From: Chloromonas sp. AAM2
Taxonomy: Eukaryota > Chlorophyta > Chlorophyceae > Chlamydomonadales > Chlamydomonadaceae
Reading direction: 5' to 3'
DNA length: 29,884 bases
Assembly (NCBI GenBank): GCA_004335635.1
Contig: QAXH01002817.1
Location: 1 to 29,884 of the forward strand
Shown: piece after piece, positions 19,966-29,884 of the stretch
Position numbering within the stretch: position 1 is the stretch's first letter
Layout of the letters: each line of letters starts with the position of its first letter
Notes under the pieces: generated by a model
The model's input: the letters and a program-made list of their open reading frames with translations, nothing else
Told to the model about the DNA's origin: nothing
Database searches by the model: none
Program-made: the position numbers and the translations under genes

Positions 19966-22108
19966 CGGACCTGGACGAACAGAGTTGACCTGAATGCTGT
20001 TGCTCTGCGCGACTTGACCAGCTGCTTAATGAGGCAGCGCAGGACAGTCTGTGGCTGCAGCGTATGGCCATTGCAGCCGCAACTTTGCCGGGGACTGGCT
20101 GCACCTGGTGGTTCAGCTTGGTGCAGTCATCTGGTCAATGCTGCGTGCCAAGGAGATTGAAGGGAACTGCCTACAAGACCAAGTCCATGTACGTACAGCT
20201 GCCCAGGCAACCCTGGCCAGGCAAGGATCAGCCACGCCAAGATTAGAGGCATGGCCATGGCTCACTTGTCTGCTCGGGGCAGGTTGTGTTAAGCATTCTT
20301 TTGCTTCTTTTGTCGACTTCCTGGACAGTTTCGCCATCTTATGGAAATTGACGGAAACTGAGCAATCATTGCAACATTGCCAGGCCCTTGCTTAGGAAAC
20401 GAGAGGCAGAGAATGTTTACTTCCAGCTTGTCAACATGTGCTGTTCTCTTACAGGCAGGTCTGACCACACTAGTCACTGCAGCACAGGAATAAACAGTTC
20501 AGTATTCAGTTGTCGACATATGTCGGAAAATTATCATCGCCATGCTCTTATGGTCACGGAACGGGCTTCATTACTGGAAAAACAGCAGTGAAAGCAAGCG
20601 ACCCACCATTGCAAACACCAAATGCCATCCACTCTACAACTATACCTGTTGACCAACACCAGACGCTATGGCCAGTGTCTACAAAGGCTTCGGATCATAA
20701 CCAGACTGGGGAAGACAAGAAGGACGTGACAAGAAAGGCAAGGAACAGGACACGAAAGACGTGTTGTTTGTGGCCTGGGCCTACATAGCTGGTTGGCAAA
20801 CGTACGACCTGAATGCATCGAGACATTCTGCATCGGGTAGCCCGTGTGCACCATGCAAGGCCTGCTGTGGAGGCACACCCTGCACAGAGACACCCTGCAT
20901 CAACAGGGACCACATCAGGGTAACCCACATGTACTGACCATGAATGCGACCACCAAGGAAAGGATCCGAAGTGAAAAGAGTAGAAAAAAGACCTCGGCTT
21001 ATGCAAGCCTGATCAACCCGGATAACAACGTCCAATTCACGAAACGTCATGTTCAAAAACGTCAGCTTGCCCAGTCAGGGCACAGAAGGAGTGTGGCACG
21101 AGCATTTGAACCATGACGCTCAGACTCGTACAAACAACGATCAACTCATCAAGGGTTAGGGTTAGGGTTAGGGTTAGGGTCAAGTGCACAGGACAATCGA
21201 TATTTCCGAGTAGAAGTTCAATGTGAAGGGAGAACTACTGTCTTTGTGTCAGAACCTAATGTAAAGGTCTCCATCGTGCATGAGACTTTGCATCGAAATC
21301 TTGTGGGTAAGTGTCTATCGTGCATAAGAGGTATGTTAACAGCTTGTACGCATTTATACCGCAGTGTGCAAAAGTCATGTAATGATGATAACGGCCCACG
21401 ACGGCCAAGCATGTGTAATCAAAATGATTGGTGACGACAGGGAAGGCATGCAAACTGAGACACAAGCACTAAATATTTGCGGCTTGACCATGGCAACAGC
21501 TTTGAGGGGTTCCTATTGCAGGACAACACCTGCGGGTCCCTATCACAGGACAAACACCTGGCCTGTGCAAGGAGTCGGCATGTGGCTCATATCTGTTGAT
21601 TTAAGTCAGTTTGCACGTGTTTGCACGTGTTCGACGTAACAATCCAACTACTGGCCGCGCCGTCTCAGCACATCCCGGATCACATTTTGAAAGGTATTCG
21701 AGAAACAGGCGGTGGCTCAGAATGCAGCAACCGGATCAGGAACTGCGCTAAGAGACGCCACACATCTTCTGCAACCGACAGGTTGGATGGCGCAACCCCC
21801 AAAGACGTGCATGGCCGCTGTGGACGCTTGCATGGCCATGCCTTCACACACAATTTGCAACACACCATCGGCATGCACGCATGCAACATGACGACCCAAA
21901 CCCATTCTCGTTTTCTGCAAGTGCCATGTAAAGACCATGATGAAGGATGATCACATATATACGGTAGTATGCACGCATGCAATGTAACGACGACCTTCTA
22001 CGTGGCAAGTACTAGGCAGACGACCTTCCTCGGGATCACTGACAGCCAGGCCAGGCAGTTGGTACCGTCCCAATCGAAAGTACCAGGGAGGTGGGTAAGG
22101 CAATGAGG
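19966..22108. other. Intergenic region between two convergent genes
   Basis: The 3' ends of the pyruvyl transferase (+) and METTL24-like (-) genes face each other here. No exon chain, known domain or RNA gene was recognised. It contains the TTAGGG array at 21153-21180. Confidence 0.6.
21153..21180. repeat. Interstitial telomere-type repeat, (GGGTTA)n
   Basis: Four full GGGTTA units and a partial fifth (GGGT) form 28 perfect bases. The array is internal, with unique sequence on both sides. It hints at a TTAGGG telomere in this organism but does not prove it. Confidence 0.9.
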
Positions 22109-25100
22109 TTAAGTATACCGACTGGAAATCCCGGTTGTGATGGATGTCACGATGGCAGGTGCCCTCACGTGATGTAAGAGAAACTCGGAAGCCCATGCAC
22201 TCCTGCGCACAGTGACGTCGTTATAATATATATGTATATCTATATATTTATATATCTATATATCTATATGTATGTATTTACACCAGGGTTGATCACTTGA
22301 ATGACAGGACACTGTGTTGTACTGAGGTTTTGCAATGTCAAATTCTAAGTGTGCCGTACCCTGCATGACTTGACTGAATGTTTGCTATAGTTGCAGTACA
22401 ATTTATTCTATTCCGTCATACGTTTGCCTTCATTCCAACAGGCGAACACAAGGGTCTGAATACAACTGTGGCGGCTTCCTTGTTCAAGTGTAAGGCTGCT
22501 GATAGGCAGGGTTCAGCAAGGGCTAGGCAGGGGATAGGAAGGGCTAGGCAGGGGATAGCAAGGGCTAGGCAGGGGATAGCAAGGGCTAGGCAGGGGATAG
22601 CAAGGGCTAGGCAGGGGATAGGAAGGCGCTGGGAGTGTGCCCGAGTACAGTGAAGCCAGTTTGTAGGATTGTTATGTTTATCATCATTGTTACTATCATG
22701 ATGAATAATGTTATGTCCAAAGTGCATGTACCAAACAGCATACCTCAGCCCTAGGCCAGGCTTAACTCACCATCCATTGTCGTCTCTGCTGACCACTCCG
22801 TACCCCAAATTGGCAAAGTGCATGGACCACAGTGCGTACTGGGCCAGGGTCAGACGCTGATTAGAGGCAAGCATGCTGCACGGCAACACAGACACACAAA
22901 CACCGAAGATTAGTTCAGGGGTGGAGATACACAGAGATTGACAGGGTACAGAGATACTTTTACCTCTCCGGAATGGGAGGCAAGCGTCAACACACCACAC
23001 AGAATTAAGTTTACATAGAGTGACATTTGTTATCAAGAGGTAACATCAGGTCCATAGGCCTGCTAGAAGGGCAGTGAGGCTTTGTCTGCGCGTGCACCAT
23101 GGTGCTGATGACTGAGCAGTTCTGAGCGGGGAAACGCTCTCCCGTGCTGTGCAGACTACCGCATGATGCCATTTCATTGGTGTGATGTTGCCTCGACGTC
23201 TGGCCAATTGGCCGACCAGCTATGTCTGTGTCTATCTTTCTCTATCCAATGCTCTCAATTCTTATTTGACCCCCAGCCCCCCCAAATTCTGGTCACATGT
23301 CGCCCAGTCCCTTCGTTCTCTGTCATATTTGTTGCTGTTATCGTTTGTTCTTTCTAACAGTTTTAATCCCTCGTCCCCACTTGACCACCGTTTGTCCACC
23401 GTTTAGCCCCCATCCCCATCTCCATCTGCCACTCACTTGTCCTCCTCCATAGCGCTCTGCTTGTGTACAAAGAGTGTGTGCACCTCAACGGCTATCTGTC
23501 TGGGCAGGGCACTGTCACTCTCGGAAAAAGAAGACAGTACGTCATACTCGTACCCTTCAATGTCAATCTGAAGACAAAAAGGTAATTCATGGGCTGCTCA
23601 GCAAACAAAGCTGAGAACCTCAGACAACAATGTGCACGATGTGTATGCGTGGATACCGTTCCATTGGGCCTTGATCATCGAGCGCCCATGTCCAGGAACT
23701 ATGAGCAGGTGAGTCCTGCTGATGTTTCACCAGCGGATTGATCGGCAAGCCCGTTTTGGAAGAGACTGCTGCCTGCCGCAGCGTTCCTGCTGTCATGGCA
23801 TGTCACTGTGTACCAGACCGAAGTATACCGTGATGCGCTTGCATGGGGTTTGGCCAAACGCAATCTCTTGAAATGCCAAAGGAGTTTGCGTTTGGGCTCA
23901 ATGACAGGCGCCAGTGTAACGCACGCCTTCTGTAGACGGGCTGCGGAGAAAGCTTCAAGCCAAGTACGATAGTAAGGCATCCCATCGCAATCTCTGCTCC
24001 TGGAATGCTGCCTAGGTCGAACACGTCTCTACCCGGTCTGAGTCGCTCCCTCCTTCCTTCCTCTCATTGCACCAGTCCTGCATGTGTTGCAGAAGCAAGG
24101 CCCGTGCGCCCTTCCTTCTTCCCTTTAACACGTGTGTTCAACTCTCACCTTCAATAGCTCCACCCTGCAGAGTGATGGGGACAAGCAAAACAGTTGTGAG
24201 AGTTCAATAGAGTGTGCGTAGAGAGTGAGTGAGTGAGTGAGAGTGTATGTTTTTTTTTTTGAAAAGCAGGACAACCAGCCGCTGTTCAGCCAGCTTGAGG
24301 GGCATCAGCAACAGGAACAAACAACACACGTGGTCTTCTGGATCGCCACACAATCTCACTAACCTTGCATGGCCAGTGAGTGCCACTGCTTGGTTCCATG
24401 TCACGTACGTGTCTGGGTTCAGCTGGGCGGTCCGTGCACCTGCGATGCACTTCTTATGAAATCTGCAATGCAAGCATCGAATCAATAAACCAAAGTCCAG
24501 CTCATACTCTAGTATGCTGCCATAGAGCAATAAACAATCATTTCCAGATCAAAGCACACCGTAAGGCTCTGAGGCCCACCAGCTTCCGTTTGTGTTGAAA
24601 GCGATGCTGTGGTCGACTTTGTGAATGCCACTTAATGATGATGATAATCGACGCTGATGATGAAAGCTGACGGGAGCTTTAAACTCTAGTATGCTGCCAA
24701 TAGCAATTTCATCATGCTGACGATTTGACGTGGCACAGATGCAAGCTTTCTTGTCCGGGGAATGTAACCGAACGATTTCACCTAGGCGGACTTCAAAACA
24801 GGAGATGAGGCCAAAGAAAAGGTGGACTCAACCAAACGATGTGTTGGATTGGAGATGATATCTCACACACTTCACGTTTCATTCACCTACATGCTCGTCG
24901 CGCTCAAGTTCACACACGCACGTCTAGTGTTCCTCACAGTTCTCATTCTCACTCACATGTGTCTAGGGCTCCTCACACTTTCTCACTTCCACTCACGTGT
25001 GTCTAGGATCCAAGGGCTCCAATCCCGGTATTGTGCAGTCGAACGTTGCAATGTCGCAGGGGGTTGCATCGAGCATGGAACGCTCGAAGCTGGTGTCATT

Positions 25101-25678
25101 GTTGCTGCACAGGCCAAACAACCAGCACAGATTTCTCCGAGATTTCTCTGCTCATGTTCGGTTTGTTGCATTCAAGATCTGGTCACAGCTTCTCCTTTAA
25201 GGCACCTTCTTGGCCCTTTTCAGGCACGTGGCCAAAGTTTTAAGCCAAACGGACATGTCCTTGGTGCGGGCCATTCGAATGCAAATTAAGCTGCCCCTCC
25301 CCCGGCCCCCCCCCAATCGCCAACCCAAACTGAGATCCGAATTGGCGTCAAAATCCCGTGGCAATCTTTTCAATCAACTGCCAAGCATTGTGAAGGGATG
25401 CAGACGGGATACCAACACAAAACGCTGAAAAACACAAGCATTTGCAAGAGACGTACATCAAAACCCACCTGCCCAAGCTGAGAATCAGGCAGGGCGTGTG
25501 CAAGGCAGGAACGTTGCAGATGAATTTGTGTCCGTCCTCGATTTTTCCACGATTTACATCATTGAACACCATCCCGCCAATCTTGGACAGAACTCCAGGT
25601 GGTGGGCACGTGATGAAAGGGTTCATCAAGTCGAACAAGGACTTCTCCTGGTTAGGTTGGAGCATGGCGGGTTCGGTG
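22109..25678 (-). CDS. METTL24-like methyltransferase (Methyltransf_22 family), seven exons, 5' end unresolved
   Basis: Predicted S-adenosylmethionine-dependent methyltransferase. Minus-strand exons in order are 25678-25469, 25104-24997, 24462-24364, 24164-24149, 23567-23437, 22875-22771 and 22202-22109 (TAA). All six junctions agree in phase and are GT-AG. Family marks are SLFDLMNPFITCPPPG then GHKFICNV in the first, SNNDTSFERSMLDATPCDI with FDCTIPG in the second, FHKKCIAG and TWNQAVALTGHAR in the third, and VELLK from a 16-nt microexon. IDIEGYEYDVL and IAVEVHTLFVHK follow in the fifth and LANLGYGVVSRDDN in the sixth. The last exon (ASEFLLHHVR) is the least certain. METTL24 relatives are secretory-pathway proteins of unclear substrate. 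The start codon is not found with confidence; the first exon may begin further upstream. Confidence 0.87.
22220..22279. repeat. TATATC/TATATG AT-rich microsatellite in an intron
   Basis: About 60 bases of TATATA, TATATC and TGTATA steps lie just upstream (on the minus strand) of the last METTL24-like exon. Confidence 0.9.
22518..22622. repeat. 21-bp minisatellite, five copies, in an intron
   Basis: Five units of AAGGGCTAGGCAGGGGATAG plus C or G are nearly identical. They lie in the intron before the last METTL24-like exon. A degenerate partial unit precedes them. Confidence 0.95.
24222..24260. repeat. GTGA run followed by T tract
   Basis: GAGTGAGTGAGTGAGTGAGA leads into a run of 11-12 T bases, in the intron next to the 16-nt microexon. 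Confidence 0.85.
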
Positions 25679-26046
25679 CTGAAACCGCCTTGCCTGTTGG
25701 GAGCATGTGGAAGGAGTCGTCAGATGTGTGCTGTTAGGTGGCGGTTGAAAAAGGCGAAGGAGAATTCAAAAGGACCAGCAAACAGGGTCTGGCGTCGGCA
25801 CGTGAGAATGCCCAATCGTGATGTGCCAACTGGCATGTATCCTTTTGAACAAGAACAATTTCAGGCGTGCCAAATGAACGAGCAGAGGCTGAATGGCTTG
25901 TGGGAATGGTAGCCAATACACAGAAAAGCATGATTTGTTGCAAGCCGATCAACTGTCGCTACCATTTTGCATCTTATCCTTCCCATAGCCATCACTCACG
26001 GAATGCCTCCACGTGAGGTTTGTTTGTACATCTGCAAAAAAGAGAA

Positions 26047-26467
26047 GTTTGCCAGTCCTGGGACAATTCCTGGGAGTAACACTGGAACTGGTGTTGTAAG
26101 TTCCCGTTGTGGGCAGCCAGTATCAGCCTGGGGTCGCAATTTGCTGTGCATGGTTCTTGCCAGCATGGTAGGAAGTGTGCCTTTGAGAAATGTGTGTATG
26201 CAGGTGCGAGGAGGGTGAGAGGCAAGGGCCCTCTGTGAGAACATAATTTCAGAAGACAGCATAACATTTCTGAGCAGTAAGCATGGCTCGTATCTGTGCC
26301 ACCCCGTATGCGATTGACGCGCATACGAATATACACATGTTTTCCTGACACACACAGTGTGGCCACAGTCCCTGTGAGAACCATGCACAGACCCCTGCTT
26401 TCCAAAATGGGCACTTACAACACTGGTTCCAGTGGTATTCCCAGGAATTGTCCCAGAACTGGCAAAC
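26047..26467. mobile_element. Foldback (inverted-repeat) element
   Basis: An arm at 26047-26158 (GTTTGCCAGTCCTGGGACAA onward, ending GTGCATGGTTCT) matches, in inverse orientation, 26377-26467 (AGAACCATGCAC through TCCCAGAACTGGCAAAC). One indel and scattered changes separate the arms, and the loop is about 220 bases. No coding sequence is seen between them, so it is like a MITE or foldback element. A piece of one arm also lies near 11387-11410 (GTTTGCCAGTTCTGGGACAT), so the family is dispersed. Confidence 0.75.
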
Positions 26468-26644
26468 ATCATTTTTTTACGCCTTATGCATGCAAGGCGT
26501 AGCACATGGGGTGTGACTTGAGTGTGACATGTAAGGCATTGGCTAGCACATGGGGATGTGCATGCATGGGGAATGTATGGCCGCCTTGGGCATACAGGTG
26601 CACTGGCCTTGGGCACAGAAAGCCATCGTGTGTTTGTATCCTAC

Positions 26645-26827
26645 CTGCATTGTCCGCGCGAAGAGGCCACTGCGCCAAGCTGAAATGTTTCTGCTTGCCT
26701 CCAAACGCCACGCCCGCTGTTCCAGCATAGCATCAGCATTACGCACAGCCACCAAGGCCAACAGCAGCAAGAGTGCAGCCTTGGCAGGCTTGTGGGCAGC
26801 ATGCGTGAGGTCACTTAGCCCAGGCAT
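26645..26827 (-). CDS. Candidate first coding exon with signal peptide, possibly of the METTL24-like gene
   Basis: From ATG 26827 the minus strand gives 61 codons and ends, in phase 0, at a good donor (ATGCAG/GTAGGATA). Residues about 17-31 (AALLLLLALVAVRNADA) are a strong hydrophobic core with a possible cleavage site, preceded by His and Lys residues, as in a signal peptide or membrane anchor. The nearest same-strand gene is the METTL24-like methyltransferase, whose start is missing and whose relatives have such a leader. However, I could not find a connecting exon of matching phase between 25678 and 26645, so the link is inference. Confidence 0.45.
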
Positions 26828-27472
26828 GTTCGTGTTGCCTCCTTTGCTGCTGGCTCCTTGCCTCGTTGCTTCAAACTGCTTGGTGGCAGGCTTGAAACCT
26901 TGGATGTGGACAGCCCAGGTGACTATCTGGTGAGGTGCCTAGCGGCGCAGACAACTTTGGGGCTGGCACCGTGCGTGCTTCGCTTTCAGATTGTTGGTAC
27001 CTGGTTTGCTCGAATGCACAAGACCTTGCAAATGGCACCTGCGAGGCAGAGTCTGCGAGCGCTCAGAAGAGCAGAGTCCGGTTATTACGCAATGCAAGCC
27101 CAGGAGCATCTTGCAAAAGCAATTCAGTTTGTGTCAGGACAACCGCCAGGGATTTCAAATCATTGTAAAAACCCCACAGCACCACACCTCTAATAGAAGC
27201 CGAATTCGCTTGCGCATAGCAGCATACTGCCAATGTGCATCGCTTGTCACAAGGTGCTTCTGGACGGCGTGCACGATTCGTCTCATGTTCGTCCGAGATC
27301 TGCCAGCTCTGCTCTGCCTCGAAGACATGAAGTACCTCGTAGCTGCTGCACATCCAAAAGCCGCATGAAGAGTAACATGCAAGCTGTTGCAAGGCCAGCC
27401 GCAGCCTCTTCGAGAACTGATGACATAAAGTTCATGGTTCATCGTGGTGTAGCCCACACCTGGGACTGCACA
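26828..27472. other. No recognised feature
   Basis: Frames are short on both strands, without a domain, an exon chain or a clear repeat. If the exon at 26645-26827 is real, its promoter would lie here. Confidence 0.45.
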
Positions 27473-27656
27473 GGGGCTGTGACAGCAGGCGAGGTGTGTT
27501 GCTTGTCCTTGATGCCACCCTTTCTCTGGTATGCACTTGGGTCAAGCACCAGCACTGCGGCAGTCCACGGCACATGAAGAGGCACCAAGTGTGCTAGGGC
27601 CAGGATCGACACTTGGCTTGTATGGGGTGTCTGGGCCAGCACGCCGCACGCAGGCC
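27473..27656. repeat. Dispersed repeat module K, copy B, joined to the 3643-3703 fragment type
   Basis: 27473-27602 matches 11826-11962, and 27595-27656 matches 3643-3703. Here the two form one unit, and on the minus strand a single open frame covers both: GVLAQTPHTSQVS, then LVPLHVPW, then GGIKDKQHTSPAVTAP. This copy is therefore the most complete of the family in this window. Confidence 0.8.
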
Positions 27657-28159
27657 ACATACAAGTCGCATGTGGTTTTTTTGTCATTGTTATAGCATGG
27701 CCTTGTGGGGAGCCGTAAGGGGCCGGCCACATGCAGCACCATGCTGTTGATCATGGCAAGTGGCATTGTGAGGCTGGCAAAACCATCCTTTTTTGGCAGG
27801 GTTGCAAGTGGACGTGCAAGCAATGCGTACCTACAAAGGCATGTGATGGGGTTGGCCCATGTGAACGCATGGCAGGCATGCACGTGCACCCGACCGGTCT
27901 GCACCTTGATCAATGCCTACCGGTAAGCCTGAAAGGCTGTTACGTCCGGCATTTGCCTGACGGGGTGTAGAAAGATGGCAGACGACTCTGGAAATGTGGA
28001 TACGATCACCAGCAGCTTGCTGGGCAGGCTACTGAGGGCTGCAAGCACATCTGTGAACAAAGTAGTGAGGTTATGCCACTGGCTGCTGAGGTTGGTTTTG
28101 ATCATGCACAGCACGAGAAGGGAAGGGGACAGCATGCTTGGGTGTCATGTTGGACGTAC
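27657..28159. other. Stretch with one possible minus-strand coding segment
   Basis: On the minus strand 28135-27917 is open and protein-like (NLTTLFTDVLAALSSLPSKL, then VIVSTFPESSAIF). It lies upstream, in the same orientation, of module K copy B, so it could be another part of the same fossil element. No family is recognised. Confidence 0.35.
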
Positions 28160-28560
28160 CTTGCAACCCTGCCAGCTAATGCACCCACTACAATAACGTT
28201 CACACATGCTAGACTATGGACCTGCCTTCATGAGGTGGGGTGACATGGCAGGGTGCGGTGGGGCCAACACGACACTTGTCTCGCAGGAAACGCACACACA
28301 CTGAGGTGCATGGGGCATGAGGTGCAGCCAGGACAGATGGGATTGCATGCAAACTGCATATGCAGCCAGAATTTGGCCGAAGCTGTACCGCACCCGCCGT
28401 CAGGCGACAGTTCCCCCATGCACTTCGCCCTGCCACCATGCAATGCATTGCATGCGCGTGAGTGATGCTGATGCCGCACACCGGCATGAACGTTGGGAAC
28501 TTCGCCAATGCACTGCTCCGCACTGCCACCCTGCAATCATGACCGGGCATGCTCATGCAT
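28160..28560. repeat. Dispersed repeat module 1, copy B
   Basis: Co-linear with 10836-11372 but shorter through deletions. It keeps the core (ACGTTCACACATGCTAGACT), the GCCGAAGCTGTACCGCACCC segment, GATGCTGATGCCGCACACCG and the end CTCCGCACTGCCACC. Confidence 0.85.
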
Positions 28561-28585
28561 GCACAAGAGGGAAGGGTCAACATGC

Positions 28586-28850
28586 TCGTGCTGGGCTTTT
28601 GGCCCTGCCTGATAATGCAGGACGTAAACCACATGCTACAATATGCACCTGCCTTGATGAGGAGGGGGGTCATGGGCCGGCCAAAGATGGGTGTGAGCCA
28701 CAACGGTTAGGAGTGTGTGGGCATGGGTGTGTAGGGTGTCATGGGGCAGCAGGTGTAGGATCGATGCACCAAAGTGACTCAAGTACAGATGGAATGCATG
28801 AGGAGTGCATGAGGAATGGGAGTGGAGCAAGGAGGGAGGCACAGGACAAA
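28586..28850. repeat. Dispersed repeat module 2, copy B
   Basis: Co-linear with 12005-12265: the GGCTTTTGGCCCTGCC core, GATGAGGAGGGGGGTCATGG, AAAGATGGGTGTGAGCCACA and GAGGAATGGGAGTGGAGCAA. At this locus it lies directly after module 1, whereas at 11-12 kb other sequence separates the two. Confidence 0.85.
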
Positions 28851-29884
28851 CAAGTGGGGCAAAGGTGGAGAGACCACATCCACATCTTGTCTCCGGCACT
28901 GCGGGGGTTGGGCGCTCCAGGAAAGGAGGGCGCCTGGTTGTGTTGCAGACCGTGGTTCGGTTTGCTGAGACGGGCCGGTATAAACAGTCATGGGTCTTGC
29001 ATGCCTATAATCCTACCACAAAATCCCCAAGTGGCAACATGCCTGTCTTCTCGCCAGGCCTGCCTGGCTTTCCTGCCAGCTGCTCCATTGCCCGTCCCAC
29101 TCATCTTACTGGTCCCACTGATAGTACCCTTCTGTGCTTGATTCTGTGCGGACAGGTTGGCGATGACGTTTCCATACGCAGTTCATCAGATGGATGCTCA
29201 TCCGGATAATTGAGCTTTATATATATACACCAGAACAGTGTGGTGTGCTAGAATTAGCCGGTACAGGTAGGACCATGATCACCGGAGACGGCCGATTTTG
29301 GTCCGTCTCCGTCTCCGTCTCCGTCTCCCGTCTCCCGGACGGGGTAGAAACCGGAAAGTGCCACGTGACGGTTACAGCGCTTTTAGTTTTAGTCGGCTTG
29401 CTTAGCCTAACACATCGCTAGCCACACATTGCCGTCATGGCTGACGATGTTTCAGAGGCTATTGGCGCCATCTTCATGAAAGTTTGAAGTCTGAAAAAGT
29501 CCGAAGCTGCCCGAAACCAGCCTAAGGGTGCGTTCCCACTGCCGGCAACGGGCCAGGATTGCCGAGCATTGCCGAGACGTTTAAAGTACAGAAACTCCAG
29601 TTCGGCAATCGCCCCGATATTGCTGTCTTTCGCGTTGCTGGAGGCATCAGAGTGCCTGTTAGGTACTCAGGCAGCCGTTAACGTTGACACTTGGCTCTGC
29701 TGGGGTAGGGTTTTGTCGGCGTTTTTCCCAGGTGCGTCTCACGCATGCGCGCCTCCAGGGCTTGGGCCTGTACTGGGTGAAGCCCAGAAGCGATGCATGT
29801 GGTTGTACTGGGCTAGTTTTTGACCAGGGCGGACTGTGGCTGACCCCTGATGAAAGAGCATACATGGATTTGAACTCCACTCCA
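28851..29884. other. Right end of window, no recognised gene
   Basis: A GTCTCC hexanucleotide run lies at 29302-29336 with a short inverse (GGAGACGG) just before it. A TATATATA stretch lies near 29218-29227. No exon or domain could be supported. Confidence 0.5.

Noticed and set aside
23640..23710. An extra METTL24-like exon (reading GHGRSMIKAQWNG on the minus strand).
   Set aside because: In no frame does it join the exon starting ATT GAC at 23567 in phase. The 16-nt exon at 24149-24164 solves the junction exactly.
25734..25952. A minus-strand frame starting with a leader-like peptide (MIGLQQIMLFCVLATIPTS) as the start of the METTL24-like gene.
   Set aside because: None of its GT donors gives the phase needed to enter the exon ending at 25469. 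It is kept only as a possibility.
29436..29485. A first exon reading MADDVSEAIGAIF followed by a splice donor.
   Set aside because: Only about 15 codons before a stop, with a weak donor and no downstream exon visible in the window.
1..29884. tRNA, rRNA or other structured RNA genes.
   Set aside because: No T-loop-like box with a matching cloverleaf and no rRNA core sequence was found by eye on either strand. A covariance search was not possible.

Overview
The window is eukaryotic nuclear DNA. Its genes are cut into many short exons by spliceosomal introns, nearly all GT-AG with one GC-AG, and intergenic space is full of minisatellites and dispersed repeats. The MetRS is of the organellar (plastid/mitochondrial, plant-like) type, and the other host genes (a secreted polysaccharide pyruvyl transferase and a METTL24-like methyltransferase) suit an alga or similar protist. 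A short interstitial TTAGGG array is present. I cannot name the species.

Layout: (1) 131-2580, + strand, the last five exons of a methionyl-tRNA synthetase whose catalytic half lies left of the window. (2) 2581-4370, no recognisable gene. (3) 4.5-8.95 kb, an intron-poor, mostly GC-richer block unlike the rest. It holds a C2H2 zinc-finger plus PD-(D/E)XK-like nuclease reading frame with an in-frame stop, two damaged cytosine-5 DNA methyltransferase copies of phage/giant-virus type, an unrecognised frameshifted gene and a possible permuted papain-fold (NlpC/P60-like) gene with a low-complexity tail. I read this block as a decaying insertion of large-DNA-virus-like genes. (4) 9.7-12.3 kb, repeats only: a CCGGAT-rich satellite and a mosaic of dispersed modules. 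(5) 12970-19965, + strand, a complete ten-exon secreted polysaccharide pyruvyl transferase. (6) 19966-22108, intergenic, with the TTAGGG array. (7) 22109-25678, - strand, a METTL24-like (Methyltransf_22) gene with seven phase-consistent exons, one only 16 nt; a signal-peptide-like exon at 26645-26827 may be its start. (8) 26.0-28.9 kb, a foldback element and second copies of the repeat modules seen at 10.8-12.3 kb.

The two complete or nearly complete host genes are convergent and both appear to enter the secretory pathway, so both may modify glycans or surface proteins; that link is inference. The most unusual content is the 4.5-8.95 kb block, above all the natural fusion of zinc fingers to a nuclease-like domain, and the pair of methyltransferase remnants that have lost complementary parts. 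All exon models were built by reading frames and splice sites by eye; no search or transcript evidence was available.
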